64,000 nt of DNA from Sporosarcina limicola (GCF_014873855.1 NZ_JADBEL010000002.1:75307-139306), one strand, 5' to 3'. Positions 28,295-37,436 are shown, counted from the stretch's first letter. Notes: generated from the sequence alone by a model not told the origin. Numbers and translations are program-made.

Positions 28295-29071
28295 TTAGCC
28301 ACCCCCAAGAAGAATCATTAAGTCTCGCATGCTAATTATCATTACTTCAAATAGTTTTTTCATCACTGCTACCATCACACCCATCACGGCGACTAGGACA
28401 ATGAAGCTGACACCAATCTTTATCGGAAAACCAACAACAAAGATATTCAATTGCGGCACCGCCCTTGCGGTGATTCCAAGTGCTAAATCGACTAGGAACA
28501 ACGTCGCAACGATGGGAATAGCCATTTGGAAAGCAATGGCAAAGGACATTGTGAATGTCCTAATAACGAATTCAGCCAACCGGCCCTCACCAAAAGCAGG
28601 CCATAGTTGGTCCGCCGGAATGAATTGGTAACTATGATAAATACCATCCAGCAACATATGGTGACCGTTCAACGCAAGTAACAAAAGAATCGCAAGCGCA
28701 TTGAAAAATTGACCAAGGAGCGGTGATTGCGCCCCCGTTTGAGGATCGAGGACGTTTGCAATTGCAAAACCCATTTGGAAATCGATAAAGCCTCCCGCAA
28801 TTTGGATAGCCGACATAACGATGTAGGCAATGATACCAATCGCAAGGCCTGTTATTGCTTCCTTTACGACAAGCAAAATATAGTTACCATCAATCTCGAT
28901 AGGAGGTATGTCGATTGCATACACAAGCATCCATGCAAGCAATGCACCAAAAATGATTCGCATTGTTGTCGGAACCGCTTTATAAGAAAAGAGCGGTATT
29001 GTTACAAAAAAAGCAGTTACCCGGGTCAGTATTAGCAAATATGCAGCGAAAGAAGGTACTAATTCTTCCAT
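28295..29071 (-). CDS. fliR: Flagellar export gate protein FliR
   Basis: 258-residue polytopic membrane protein that forms the export gate core with FliP and FliQ. Hydrophobic segments run through the whole sequence. Family features are FQMGFAIANVLDPQTGAQSPLLGQFFNALAILLLLALNGHH in the centre and LGITARAVPQLNIFVVGFPIKI towards the C-terminus. It lies 4 nt downstream of fliQ and 4 nt upstream of flhB. Confidence 0.96.
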   Translation of the reverse strand: MEELVPSFAAYLLILTRVTAFFVTIPLFSYKAVPTTMRIIFGALLAWMLVYAIDIPPIEIDGNYILLVVKEAITGLAIGIIAYIVMSAIQIAGGFIDFQMGFAIANVLDPQTGAQSPLLGQFFNALAILLLLALNGHHMLLDGIYHSYQFIPADQLWPAFGEGRLAEFVIRTFTMSFAIAFQMAIPIVATLFLVDLALGITARAVPQLNIFVVGFPIKIGVSFIVLVAVMGVMVAVMKKLFEVMIISMRDLMILLGGG

Positions 29072-29075
29072 TCTA

Positions 29076-29345
29076 TCACCCTATATACCGTGTAAGATTT
29101 TCAAAAATATCGCTTGCGAATGCGGTTACTCTACTCAACATCCAGGGACCAAAGAATACGATGCCGACGAGTACGGCAACAATTTTCGGAACGAAGGCAA
29201 GCGTTTGTTCCTGAATCTGCGTCGTTGCCTGAAAGATACTGACGGATAACCCTGTCACCAATGCAACAATGAGGAGAGGGCCTGAAGTTAAAAGAACGAC
29301 CGAGATTGCACGCTCTGCGATAGCTATAACGATTTGATCAGTCAT
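29076..29345 (-). CDS. fliQ: Flagellar export gate protein FliQ
   Basis: 89 residues, two membrane helices, the usual FliQ size. Recognisable from LTSGPLLIVALVTGLSVSIFQATTQIQEQTLAFVPKIVAVLV. It lies 11 nt after fliP and 4 nt before fliR in the conserved fliPQR order. Confidence 0.96.
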   Translation of the reverse strand: MTDQIVIAIAERAISVVLLTSGPLLIVALVTGLSVSIFQATTQIQEQTLAFVPKIVAVLVGIVFFGPWMLSRVTAFASDIFENLTRYIG

Positions 29346-29356
29346 TCAAATTCCTC

Positions 29357-30022
29357 CTAGAAACTTTGAAGCAATGATTTAATAATGAGATACCATCCGT
29401 CAACAAGTACAAACAACAGAATTTTAAATGGTAGAGAAATCATAACAGGCGGTAACATCATCATCCCCATCGACATGAGAATACTCGCAACGATCATGTC
29501 AATAACTAGAAATGGGATGAAAATCATGAATCCCATTTGGAATGCCGTTTTGATTTCACTTAGTGCGAATGCAGGAACCATCATGGTGAGTGGAATTTCC
29601 TCAAGTGTCTTAGGACGATCTACTTTATTGTATCTGAGAAATAGCTCCAAATCTTTCTGTCGAGTATGTTTACTCATGAATTCCTTAAACGGAATACTCG
29701 CTTGATCGTAAGCTTCCTCAAGCGTAATTTCTTCTGCGAATAAAGGAGTCAATGCCTTTTCATTCACTTGCTGAAATGTTGGCGCCATGATGAAAAACGT
29801 TAAAAACAACGCGAGCCCAACAATTACCTGGTTCGGCGGCATTTGCTGCGTCGCAAGAGCTGACCTAACAAATGAAAGAACAATGATAATGCGAGCAAAC
29901 GATGTCATCAGAATAAGAATTGCAGGTGCTAGTGAAAAAACTGTTAGAAGAAGCATTAGTTTGATGGATGTCGATACATTGGACGGATCATTATCCGAAA
30001 ATAATTGAACGAAATCATTCAT
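29357..30022 (-). CDS. fliP: Flagellar export gate protein FliP
   Basis: 221 residues, the B. subtilis length. Signature stretches are LMTSFARIIIVLSFVRSALATQQMPPNQVIVGLALFLTFFIM and the C-terminal LPFKILLFVLVDGWYLIIKSL. Four hydrophobic helices are seen. Unlike some FliP proteins there is no obvious long signal peptide. The start overlaps fliO by 8 nt. Confidence 0.97.
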   Translation of the reverse strand: MNDFVQLFSDNDPSNVSTSIKLMLLLTVFSLAPAILILMTSFARIIIVLSFVRSALATQQMPPNQVIVGLALFLTFFIMAPTFQQVNEKALTPLFAEEITLEEAYDQASIPFKEFMSKHTRQKDLELFLRYNKVDRPKTLEEIPLTMMVPAFALSEIKTAFQMGFMIFIPFLVIDMIVASILMSMGMMMLPPVMISLPFKILLFVLVDGWYLIIKSLLQSF

Positions 30023-30701
30023 CTCGATCGCGCTCCTTTTCCAACAACCGGCCTAAATGCTGTTCCCTCTCCTCTTTCATCTCATCGAGTTTCGAATTGA
30101 ATAGATTACTAAAGTCGATTGAATCATCCGCAGGTTGTTTTTGTTTTTCCTTGTTTCTACCGCTGAGTTTAACTAGAAAGCGGTCAAACAAGCCCGTCGG
30201 TAATCCCTTATCATCATCTTTGTAATACTCGATGAGTCTCTTGATTTCTTCCGGATTCGTAATTTCTTTCAACAAACGAATATCTTCGCCTACTCCAATC
30301 AAGTAGTATGACTCGCCTATCTCGACAAGTTGAATCGACTTATGTTGTCCGAGCGATATTCCACCCATATTTGACATCAATTTATTCTTATTGTATATCC
30401 TATTTTTTCGATTGATAAGTTTCAGTAGACCAAACAAAAGACCAAGGACAAACAACAAGGCGAAAATTGTTTTTATGTAATCCCAAACTGATAAACCTAC
30501 AGTAGGGACTTCGTCATTCGAGCGATCGATAACTGGAAGTTCTTTGTCAATCTTCTTATCTTTTTTCTCATTTTCAAACAAATCCGACACCGATTTATCT
30601 GGATCGGTGTCAGCATTTACAGTAAAGTCTGGTAGTTGACTATAAAATAGGACAAACAAAATGACGATTAACGCACATTTTTTTAAGAGCGACGATTTCA
30701 T
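30015..30701 (-). CDS. fliO: Flagellar biosynthesis protein FliO (FliZ)
   Basis: 228 residues: a signal-peptide-like N-terminus (to about 32), an acidic extracytoplasmic stretch, one membrane helix (about 72-92, WDYIKTIFALLFVLGLLFGLL) and a cytoplasmic domain with GGISLGQHKSIQLVEIGESYYLIGVGEDIRLLKEI. That is the layout of Gram-positive FliO/FliZ, which helps assemble the FliP ring. A charged C-terminal tail follows. It sits between cheY and fliP. Confidence 0.9.
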   Translation of the reverse strand: MKSSLLKKCALIVILFVLFYSQLPDFTVNADTDPDKSVSDLFENEKKDKKIDKELPVIDRSNDEVPTVGLSVWDYIKTIFALLFVLGLLFGLLKLINRKNRIYNKNKLMSNMGGISLGQHKSIQLVEIGESYYLIGVGEDIRLLKEITNPEEIKRLIEYYKDDDKGLPTGLFDRFLVKLSGRNKEKQKQPADDSIDFSNLFNSKLDEMKEEREQHLGRLLEKERDRDE

Positions 30702-30708
30702 CCGACTC

Positions 30709-31071
30709 TTATCCTAATGCTTTTTCAATTGCTTCGATTACACGATCCGCCTGGAAAGGTTTAACAATGAAGTCTTTAGCACCTGCCTGGATTGCATCGA
30801 TAACCATTGCCTGCTGTCCCATCGCGGAACACATGATAATTGTTGCAGAAGGATCTTTTTCTATAATTGATTTAAGTGCTACAATTCCATCCATTTCAGG
30901 CATTGTAATATCCATTGTGACAAGGTCTGGTTTTAGTTCAAAGTATTTTTCAATAGCCTGAACACCATCCGCAGCTTCACCAACAACTTCAAAATTATTC
31001 TTAGTTAAAATATCTTTGATCATCATGCGCATAAATGCTGCGTCATCCACTATTAAAACTCGTTTAGCCAT
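30709..31071 (-). CDS. cheY: Chemotaxis response regulator CheY
   Basis: 120-residue stand-alone receiver. The acidic pocket Asp9-Asp10, phosphoacceptor Asp54 (LVTMDITMPEMDG), the Ser/Thr position in IIMCSAMGQ and Lys in KDFIVKPFQ are all in place. In Bacilli CheY-P binds the C-ring (FliM/FliY) and promotes counterclockwise rotation. It sits next to fliY, whose product dephosphorylates it. Confidence 0.97.
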   Translation of the reverse strand: MAKRVLIVDDAAFMRMMIKDILTKNNFEVVGEAADGVQAIEKYFELKPDLVTMDITMPEMDGIVALKSIIEKDPSATIIMCSAMGQQAMVIDAIQAGAKDFIVKPFQADRVIEAIEKALG

Positions 31072-31091
31072 TTTCTCTTACCTCCGAATTT

Positions 31092-32252
31092 CTATCTTAT
31101 ATTATTTAAACGTTCCGCTTGACTCAATATATCCGTTATTCGCACTCCAAAATTTTCATCGATAACGACAACTTCACCTTTAGCAATAAATCGATTATTC
31201 ACCAGTATATCAACTGGTTCTCCTGCAAGCTTATCAAGCTCTATAATGGAGCCACTAGACATATCTAATATTTCTTTTACCGAACGTTTTGTACGCCCAA
31301 GTTCCACTGTTACTTGCAATGGTATATCAAGGAGCATATTCAGATTATTTGTCCCAGACTGGCTTAGTGATGGACTGTCGAAGCTTGCAAACTGTGCCTG
31401 TTGAACATTTACTTGTGGTGGTAGCTGCATACCTCCGGGAGGAGCGATTTGCTCATGAATTTGCTGTTGAATTGGTTGCTGTAATGGCTGTTGAGTTACG
31501 GAATGTTGCTGTTCCTTTGGTGGCGACATTTCTACAACTGCCGCCGTTTCCTTTATTACATCTTCTCCCAAAAGTGACGCAACTAATTTTTTTCCAAATT
31601 CAAGTGGAAATAGTTGCCTAATGTCGGAGTCAATCAGTTCGCCAACTTGTAGAGCAAAGGATACACTTATCAACATATCTTCATCCGGTATATTTTCCGT
31701 TCCTTTATTAGCCTGAACGTCCAGCAAATCAATTTTTGGCGGAGAGATATCTACCTTTTTCCCGAATAATGTCGACATTGACGTTGCCGCAGAACCCATC
31801 ATCTGGTTCATGGCTTCCTGAACGGCACTTAAATGGATTTTGCCTAAGTCCGTAGCTGGCTCCAATCCATCTCCACCTAACATTATATCCGCAATGATTG
31901 CTGCGTCATTTTGTTTGATGACAAATAGATTTGCACCACTCAACCCTTCTGTATAATTCACTGTAACAGCAACATAAGGTTGAACAAATTCCGTTTCCAA
32001 CATATCCCTATGGAACACTGAAATTTTCGGTGTTGTAATTTCAACTTTTTGTCCAAGCAATGTGGACAAAGCGGTCGCGGAACTGCCAAAGGAGATATTG
32101 CCAATTTCACCAAGCGCATCCCGTTCCATCTCTTTTAAATATTCTTTCGTTTTCGCCTCTTTGGCTGAGGTCAACATAGTTTCTTCACTTTGCAAAGGTT
32201 CTCCGTGAAGCAACGCTTCGATTTCCTCCTGTGAAAGGATATTATCACTCAT
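31092..32252 (-). CDS. fliY: Flagellar switch protein/CheY-P phosphatase FliY
   Basis: C-ring protein joining a CheC-like phosphatase core to a FliN-type SpoA domain. The N-terminal LSQEEIEALLHG is the CheY-P-binding peptide. Both phosphatase sites are intact: EMERDALGEIGNISFGSSA and VQEAMNQMMGSAATSM each carry the Glu and Asn. A Gln/Pro-rich linker (about 255-305) leads to SpoA (PLQVTVELGRTKRSVKEILDMSSGSIIELDKLAGEPVDILVNN). Three Met codons crowd the start. GGAGGGG touches the first, so 32252 (or 32255) is favoured, overlapping fliM by 8 nt or more. Confidence 0.94.
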   Translation of the reverse strand: MSDNILSQEEIEALLHGEPLQSEETMLTSAKEAKTKEYLKEMERDALGEIGNISFGSSATALSTLLGQKVEITTPKISVFHRDMLETEFVQPYVAVTVNYTEGLSGANLFVIKQNDAAIIADIMLGGDGLEPATDLGKIHLSAVQEAMNQMMGSAATSMSTLFGKKVDISPPKIDLLDVQANKGTENIPDEDMLISVSFALQVGELIDSDIRQLFPLEFGKKLVASLLGEDVIKETAAVVEMSPPKEQQHSVTQQPLQQPIQQQIHEQIAPPGGMQLPPQVNVQQAQFASFDSPSLSQSGTNNLNMLLDIPLQVTVELGRTKRSVKEILDMSSGSIIELDKLAGEPVDILVNNRFIAKGEVVVIDENFGVRITDILSQAERLNNIR

Positions 32253-33243
32253 CATCTTCATCCCCTCCGGTCATTGGTTCAATTATCTGTACGGCCATCC
32301 GATTTTTCGAATGCCCTGGTTGAGCTGTAAATTTGGGTTTATCTCCAACCTTCACCACAAGTGGTTCATCGATTTTAGTATCTAGTGAAATCACATCTCC
32401 TATTTGAAGATAAAGAAAGTCTTCCACTGTCATTTGTCCCTGTCCAAGCTCTCCAACAACAGTCAAAGACGCACTTTTTAAGCGCTTTTCAAGCATGGCA
32501 CTTTGCTCGATTGTCGGATCTTTTTTGTTAGATTGCATCCAATATCGAACAGAAAGATTGGGTACGATTGGTTCAAGAACACTATGTGGAATACAAATAT
32601 TAATCATCCCGCTCGATTCTCCGATTACAATATTAAATGAAATGACAACAACTGTTTCGTTCGGCGATATCATCTGAAGAAATTGTGGATTCACTTCCAC
32701 CTCCGTAAGATATGGGTCAATATCTATAATCCCTGACCATGCTTCTCGTAAATTGTCGAAAGATCTTTCGAATAAGTTCGTCATAATCTTTGTTTCAATT
32801 TCAGTCAAATTATCGACTTTACTTGGACTTGTCCCAACGCCTCCCATAAGACGATCCAGCATCGAATATGCAATATTCGGATTAACTTCCATTAATATAT
32901 TCCCATCTAATGGAGGTACCTCAAAAATGTTAATAAGTGTCATATTCGGGATTGACCTGATAAATTCCTCAAATGGAATTTGATCGACTGACGCAACATT
33001 AATCTGAGTATATGTTCGTAGCTGAGCCGAAAAGTAAGTTGTAAGCAGCCTAGCAAAGTTTTCGTGAATTCGTGTCAAACTGCGAATCTGATCTTTAGAA
33101 AATCGCAGGGCACGTTTAAAATCATACACTTTGACCTTCCGGATCGACTCTTGTTTTTTCATGTCCTCTGCAGACATTTCTCCTGTAGATATCGCAGATA
33201 ACAACGCGTCAATCTCATTTTGAGATAAAACATCTCCTGACAT
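32245..33243 (-). CDS. fliM: Flagellar motor switch protein FliM
   Basis: C-ring middle subunit that binds CheY-P through its N-terminal peptide (VLSQNEIDALLSA) and FliG through the central CheC-like domain (LMGGVGTSPSKVDNLTEIETKIM). The C-terminal SpoA domain is MTVEDFLYLQIGDVISLDTKID. The ATG at 33243 has GGGGAGGTG 5 nt upstream and gives 332 residues, identical to B. subtilis; the longer frame to 33261 is not needed. Confidence 0.97.
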   Translation of the reverse strand: MSGDVLSQNEIDALLSAISTGEMSAEDMKKQESIRKVKVYDFKRALRFSKDQIRSLTRIHENFARLLTTYFSAQLRTYTQINVASVDQIPFEEFIRSIPNMTLINIFEVPPLDGNILMEVNPNIAYSMLDRLMGGVGTSPSKVDNLTEIETKIMTNLFERSFDNLREAWSGIIDIDPYLTEVEVNPQFLQMISPNETVVVISFNIVIGESSGMINICIPHSVLEPIVPNLSVRYWMQSNKKDPTIEQSAMLEKRLKSASLTVVGELGQGQMTVEDFLYLQIGDVISLDTKIDEPLVVKVGDKPKFTAQPGHSKNRMAVQIIEPMTGGDEDDE

Positions 33244-33290
33244 CTGGTCACCTCCCCGCAATGGATTTCAATCTGAATAAATCCGATGAT

Positions 33291-33719
33291 TTATGGAATG
33301 ATATAAGAAACGATGTATACTTTCTGGACTTCACCCTCTTGCATAAGTGGATTCAATTGAGATTTCAAGGCATCTTCAAGAGCGACCTTACCACTTTTAC
33401 CTTGAAGATCTTCCGGCGTCATCTCGGATAGTTTTTGTATAACAATATTTTTCACCTGAAATTCTCGTTTCTCAAGCTCTTTAGCAGCTTTTTTATTATC
33501 CGTCTGGATTTTCAATGAAATACGGATAAATTTCTTACCTACTAAATTTGTTGTAATCTCCTCGATATCAACTGAGGAGTTGATGATTTCATCGATGGAT
33601 GGTTCTTTCGATGAATCATCGCCTTTATTCAATTGCGTAGCAAATACGAGTGCTACAACACCTAGTAATGTGATACACACTAGAATGATTAAGGAAACCG
33701 TCAATACTTTATTCTTCAT
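33291..33719 (-). CDS. fliL: Flagellar basal body-associated protein FliL
   Basis: Single-pass membrane protein around the stator, 142 residues from ATG 33719 (MKNKVLTVSLIILVCITLLG). The membrane helix is at about 5-28; the extracytoplasmic FliL domain is stomatin-like (RFISLKIQTDNKKAAKELEKREFQVKNIVIQKLSEM is approximate in family terms). A GGGGTG SD lies 5 nt upstream. The longer frame to 33818 overlaps swrD and lacks the family start. It overlaps swrD by 11 nt. Confidence 0.93.
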   Translation of the reverse strand: MKNKVLTVSLIILVCITLLGVVALVFATQLNKGDDSSKEPSIDEIINSSVDIEEITTNLVGKKFIRISLKIQTDNKKAAKELEKREFQVKNIVIQKLSEMTPEDLQGKSGKVALEDALKSQLNPLMQEGEVQKVYIVSYIIP

Positions 33720-33930
33720 TTTCTTCACCCCGGATATGCGGATTTGATAACAACTGGACCGCCTTATAAAATTCGATGATACGACTGTTAACATCATCAG
33801 CCCTATCGAGGACAACATATTTCGTTCCCGTCGTTAAAGTTATCGTGGTATCCGGAAACGACTCGATTTTTTCTATGTAGAGTGCGTTCAATGTGAACGC
33901 ACTCCCATTTAGGCGCGTGACTTGAATCAT
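33709..33930 (-). CDS. swrD: SwrD/FlbD family protein
   Basis: Small flagellar-operon protein (FlbD in older annotation); in B. subtilis SwrD raises motor torque through the stators. The family start MIQVTRLNGSAFTLNALYIEKIE and TTITLTTGTKYVVLDRADDV are clear. The 73-residue form begins at ATG 33930. Its only SD (AGGAGGG, 33962-33968) is 31 nt away, but a GC-rich hairpin between them would reduce the effective distance to about 9 nt. A GTG at 33948, 13 nt from the SD, is the alternative start (79 residues). Confidence 0.9.
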   Translation of the reverse strand: MIQVTRLNGSAFTLNALYIEKIESFPDTTITLTTGTKYVVLDRADDVNSRIIEFYKAVQLLSNPHIRGEENEE

Positions 33931-33937
33931 ATGTAAG

Positions 33938-33968
33938 GGGCCAAGCACAGAGCCGGCCCGACCCTCCT
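33938..33968 (-). promoter_or_regulatory. SD plus spacer hairpin upstream of swrD
   Basis: On the minus strand AGGAGGG (33962-33968) is followed after 2 nt by GGGCC (33955-33959), which pairs with GGCCC (33938-33942), extendable by two G-U pairs. Seven nt after the stem comes the ATG. Looping out the hairpin gives SD-to-start spacing of about 9 nt instead of 31. Confidence 0.5.
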
Positions 33969-34010
33969 TTTCTAGTGCAAGCTATCCTCGGTCATGTGTT
34001 CATTCATTTA

Positions 34011-34988
34011 TTATCGTTTCAAGTTGACAAGTTCTTGAAGAATTTCATCGGATGTAGTAATAATCCGAGTGTTTGCCTGGAAACCACGTTGCGCAATAAT
34101 CATTTCGGTGAATTCTTCCGCAAGATCGACGTTGGACATTTCAAGATATCCCGATTCAATTTTCCCCATTCCTTCTCTTGTTGCAACCTGGTTCAATGGT
34201 ACACCCGAGTTAGCTGAATCCCTGAAGTAATTTCCTCCTACTTTATCAAGACCCCCTGGATTCGGAAACTTGGCAAGTACAAGTTGTCCAGCCCAGCGTA
34301 GTTTACCATCTGAGTCAACAAATGATACTGTTCCATCTTGCCCAATACTCATGGACTCAGCGTTTGTTGGAATTCTCATTGGAGCATATTTTCCAGTAGT
34401 TACTCCTGCAACCGGTGCTAAATCTGGTAGAAAACCATTAGCAATAGCATTATCTAAGTTACCTGTTATTGCATCGGCAGTAACAGCAGTAGCAAGTGGA
34501 TAACTCGCACCAACCGTAGTTAAGTCACCATTCCATGACGCAGAATAGCCAACAAGGAACTTCCCATCCGCATTTACTAGATACCCCTTGTCATCCAAAG
34601 CGAAATTACCAGCCCGTGTATACATCGGTTTAGTAAATTCAGTAATACCAGCAGCAGCGGTTCCTTTACCATCCGCAACTTGGAAAAAACCATCGCCTGT
34701 AATTAAAAGATCCAATGTGTTATTAGTTAACTGGGATGATCCACCTGCATGAATTGTGTCAATTGCAGCTACCTGTGAACCTAATCCTATTTGTTTTGGG
34801 TTCACTCCACCACGTGTAACATTTCCTGCTGAAGCTCCCCCAATTGTTTGAGAAATCACGTCCTTGAAAATTGTACGGCCCTTTTTGAATCCGTGCGTAT
34901 TAACGTTTGAAATATTGTTCCCGATGACATCTAGTTTTGTTTGGAAGTTTCGTAGTCCTGAAATTCCTGAATACATTGAGCGTAACAT
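34011..34988 (-). CDS. flgE: Flagellar hook protein FlgE
   Basis: 325 residues. The N-terminal rod/hook signature is MLRSMYSGISGLRNFQTKLDVIGNNISNVNTHGFKKGRTIFKD, and the C-terminal heptad end is SNVDLAEEFTEMIIAQRGFQANTRIITTSDEILQELVNL. The middle (about 100-260) is the surface-exposed hook domain, rich in Ala, Gly, Thr and Asn, and makes it longer than B. subtilis FlgE (264). It is exported by the type III apparatus, and its length is controlled by FliK in the same operon. Confidence 0.95.
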   Translation of the reverse strand: MLRSMYSGISGLRNFQTKLDVIGNNISNVNTHGFKKGRTIFKDVISQTIGGASAGNVTRGGVNPKQIGLGSQVAAIDTIHAGGSSQLTNNTLDLLITGDGFFQVADGKGTAAAGITEFTKPMYTRAGNFALDDKGYLVNADGKFLVGYSASWNGDLTTVGASYPLATAVTADAITGNLDNAIANGFLPDLAPVAGVTTGKYAPMRIPTNAESMSIGQDGTVSFVDSDGKLRWAGQLVLAKFPNPGGLDKVGGNYFRDSANSGVPLNQVATREGMGKIESGYLEMSNVDLAEEFTEMIIAQRGFQANTRIITTSDEILQELVNLKR

Positions 34989-35072
34989 TTATTTTTCCCC
35001 TTTCGATTTTAAGTGCAACCGCATCTATCAGTCTGCGGTTTGATGGCATCCATTACGGTCCAGCCATAGTTC

Positions 35073-35453
35073 TTAGCTCAGCACGATTGTGCCGTCGATG
35101 TTCGTAAATAATTGGTTTTTCGCTTCTGCGCGATCCATCGCTGTAATGACCGTGGCGTTTTTCGCACTCACGATGAGTGCCGCTTTATCCATCAATACAA
35201 GCGAGTCTTTGATTCCCTTCATTTTCGCTTCGTTCACCTTTTCCGTAACAGTTGCCCATTCAGCATCAGAAATTTGAATATTTCGTTCCGCTAATCGTTT
35301 CGTTGCATGTTTACTAATTGTAAGTTCAGCAGGTTGCACCGCTTTGTTTAAATGTTCAAGAAACGTTTTATTAGGACTCTGTACAGACGTTAAAGGTTGA
35401 CCTGGGCGAATGAACGGTTGCGATGGAATTCGATGGAGTTTCATATTATCCAT
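35073..35453 (-). CDS. Flagellar operon protein, TIGR02530-like (flg_new)
   Basis: 126 residues, found between flgD and flgE in Bacillales and spirochaete flagellar operons; its function is not settled. Characteristic sequence is TISKHATKRLAERNIQISDAEWATVTEKVNEAKMKGIKDSLVLMDKAALIVSAKNATVITAMDR with a C-terminal FTNIDGTIVL. A GGAG SD precedes the ATG at 35453 by about 8 nt. An 84-nt gap with a small AACCGCA/TGCGGTT hairpin (no U tract) separates it from flgE. Confidence 0.85.
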   Translation of the reverse strand: MDNMKLHRIPSQPFIRPGQPLTSVQSPNKTFLEHLNKAVQPAELTISKHATKRLAERNIQISDAEWATVTEKVNEAKMKGIKDSLVLMDKAALIVSAKNATVITAMDRAEAKNQLFTNIDGTIVLS

Positions 35454-35473
35454 GCAATCGCTCCGTTCTATGT

Positions 35474-36133
35474 TTATTGACTGATGGATGTAAAACCATT
35501 ACCATCAATCCGACTTCCGTCATTCAAGATGTATTGGAGTTTTCCATCTTTATTGGAAACAGATACAACGGTACCCGTTTTCTCAACCGCACCGTCCATA
35601 TAGCCAACCGTTTTGCCGATGAGCATGCTTGCTTCAATGAGACTGTTTGTACTTCCACTTCCTGATCCCGCAAGTACTTCAGAAATGTTCCCCGGTGTTA
35701 GTTCCTTACCATCTTTCATTGTGAAAACGACAGATCCGTTAATGAATTTCATGGATTCTATCTTTCCAGTCCCTTCATTGACGATTGGTTTGCCATCAGC
35801 GTCTTTTTTGTCCGTTAATTCATGCCACTTAATGGTTTTACCGATGAAACTATTGTATTGAATCAGTTGCGTCTGGTTTTGTGCTTCAGCAAACTTTTCA
35901 AATGACCTCGATAAATTCATAGTTTGTTCAAGGGAAGAAAACTGGGCCATTTGTGCAATGAATTCGTTATCTTTCATCGGATTCATCGGATCCTGGTTTT
36001 GCATTTGAGCGATGAGTAATTTCATAAAGTCATCTTTACCCATTGTGCTGTTGCCAGTTTGACGTGCATCCCGTTTTTTATTTAATAAATACATTGACTC
36101 TGTAATTGGTTTTTGTTCATCAATATTAACCAT
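35474..36133 (-). CDS. flgD: Flagellar hook capping protein FlgD
   Basis: Hook cap that directs FlgE polymerisation. 219 residues; the export/cap signature is MGKDDFMKLLIAQMQNQDPMNPMKDNEFIAQMAQFSSLEQTMNL (about 31-75). A Tudor-like/FlgD C-terminal part follows, with a low-complexity GSGSGSTNS linker. It sits just 2 nt after fliK and before the flg_new gene. Confidence 0.95.
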   Translation of the reverse strand: MVNIDEQKPITESMYLLNKKRDARQTGNSTMGKDDFMKLLIAQMQNQDPMNPMKDNEFIAQMAQFSSLEQTMNLSRSFEKFAEAQNQTQLIQYNSFIGKTIKWHELTDKKDADGKPIVNEGTGKIESMKFINGSVVFTMKDGKELTPGNISEVLAGSGSGSTNSLIEASMLIGKTVGYMDGAVEKTGTVVSVSNKDGKLQYILNDGSRIDGNGFTSISQ

Positions 36134-36135
36134 TG

Positions 36136-37401
36136 TTAAGCCTCCAATTCTATCATATATTCCTGAAACGTTATTTCCATTTCGTCATTTTGTCCTTGGT
36201 CATCAGCAGTCTCTTGCTCTTCTTTTTTAAAAAACTGACTAAATGCTTGATCACGATCATTTCTTGATGTATCTTGCAATGTTTGAGAAACGTCAATTCG
36301 CTCTACTTGTAAGTTTTGCTGCATAAATGCATTCTTAAGTTGGTGCAATTGACTTTCGAGCATTTCTTTGCCTAATGCCGTTGATGCAAGTATCCTCGCT
36401 GTCATAATTCCGTTAACCTGAAGTAATTCAATTCGAACTTGTCCAAGATGCTCAGGATACAGTTTGATAAGAAGACGATTCGTTCCGCCAGTCTGACCGA
36501 AATTAGAACGTTTGAAAATATTTTGCATTTCGCGAACCAATTCTTCGTTTCGTAAGTTATTTCGATTTTCAAGTTCAGCCAATGTGACTTCCCCTTTAGA
36601 TACGACAACATTTCCAGTTACATTATTCATTGCCTGCTGCGATAATTCAGAGTTAGTTGTTTGACCTGCTTCTGTCTGGACGGCAAACTTCATCACTTGA
36701 TGAGATTCCATTAAATGGTGCATGCCGGATTTTACGGAAATATTGATTTTAATAGCATCACCGAACTGCTCTCCCACTGTTGCGAGAAGGCTTTGTAAAC
36801 TGAAAACCTGCTGTTCCTGCTTCATAAGAAGATCGGTTTTCGGAGCAACGAGTTCTACTACTTTTAACAACGCGAGGAGTTCAATCGCCGATTGTTTCGA
36901 AACTTCCCCTTTACCTTCTAGTGATTCTGTCAATCGATTACTAAACTGCGGTGCAACCTTGTCGATTTGCTCCAATACAGTCCATACATCATTCAGATTA
37001 ACATCTTCACTAAACACTTCTTTTCCTAAAAGTATATTCAGGTTGTCTATTAACTTTTCTGGTTCCATTTTAAGTAGATTTGCTAGTTCTTCAAAGTTTC
37101 CTAAAAAAGAAATAAATTCTATTCCACTTATTGAATCTAGCTCTTCCTCACCCAATAATTGCTTCAGAATATCTTCAATTTGTTCCGTTGACGAAGTGTT
37201 AAGTAGTTCAGAAATCAACTTATTAGACACTTCTTTTTGAGGATTTTGTTGAATAGGAGCAATGATTGCTGTCCCACTTTTAGTAATAATACTATTGAAA
37301 ACTGATCCAAACGTTCCGTCGGATGCTTCGTAGGCTTTTACTCCGTTTTGAGAAGGTTGTGGATTCACTTCACTAGTTGCTCGAATAGATGCGAAGTTCA
37401 T
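36136..37401 (-). CDS. fliK: Flagellar hook-length control protein FliK
   Basis: Molecular ruler whose C-terminal domain triggers the FlhB switch. 421 residues from ATG 37401 (MNFASIRATSEV), with GGGAGGTG about 5 nt upstream. The body is helical and low in conservation, as expected for the ruler. The C-terminal Flg_hook domain is recognisable: LLIKLYPEHLGQVRIELLQVNGIMTARILASTALGKEMLESQLHQLKNAFMQQNLQVERIDV. A Gln/Asp/Glu-rich tail follows. Confidence 0.92.
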   Translation of the reverse strand: MNFASIRATSEVNPQPSQNGVKAYEASDGTFGSVFNSIITKSGTAIIAPIQQNPQKEVSNKLISELLNTSSTEQIEDILKQLLGEEELDSISGIEFISFLGNFEELANLLKMEPEKLIDNLNILLGKEVFSEDVNLNDVWTVLEQIDKVAPQFSNRLTESLEGKGEVSKQSAIELLALLKVVELVAPKTDLLMKQEQQVFSLQSLLATVGEQFGDAIKINISVKSGMHHLMESHQVMKFAVQTEAGQTTNSELSQQAMNNVTGNVVVSKGEVTLAELENRNNLRNEELVREMQNIFKRSNFGQTGGTNRLLIKLYPEHLGQVRIELLQVNGIMTARILASTALGKEMLESQLHQLKNAFMQQNLQVERIDVSQTLQDTSRNDRDQAFSQFFKKEEQETADDQGQNDEMEITFQEYMIELEA

Positions 37402-37436
37402 TTTTTCACCTCCCTTCAATCGGATTCCTAAATTCT

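Noticed and set aside
34989..35072. Hairpin between the flg_new gene and flgE as a terminator
   Set aside because: Only 7 bp with a 10-nt loop and no U tract on the transcribed strand.
36722..37240. 172-aa plus-strand frame opposite fliK
   Set aside because: Antisense shadow of a well-supported FliK gene; no SD and serine/cysteine-rich translation.
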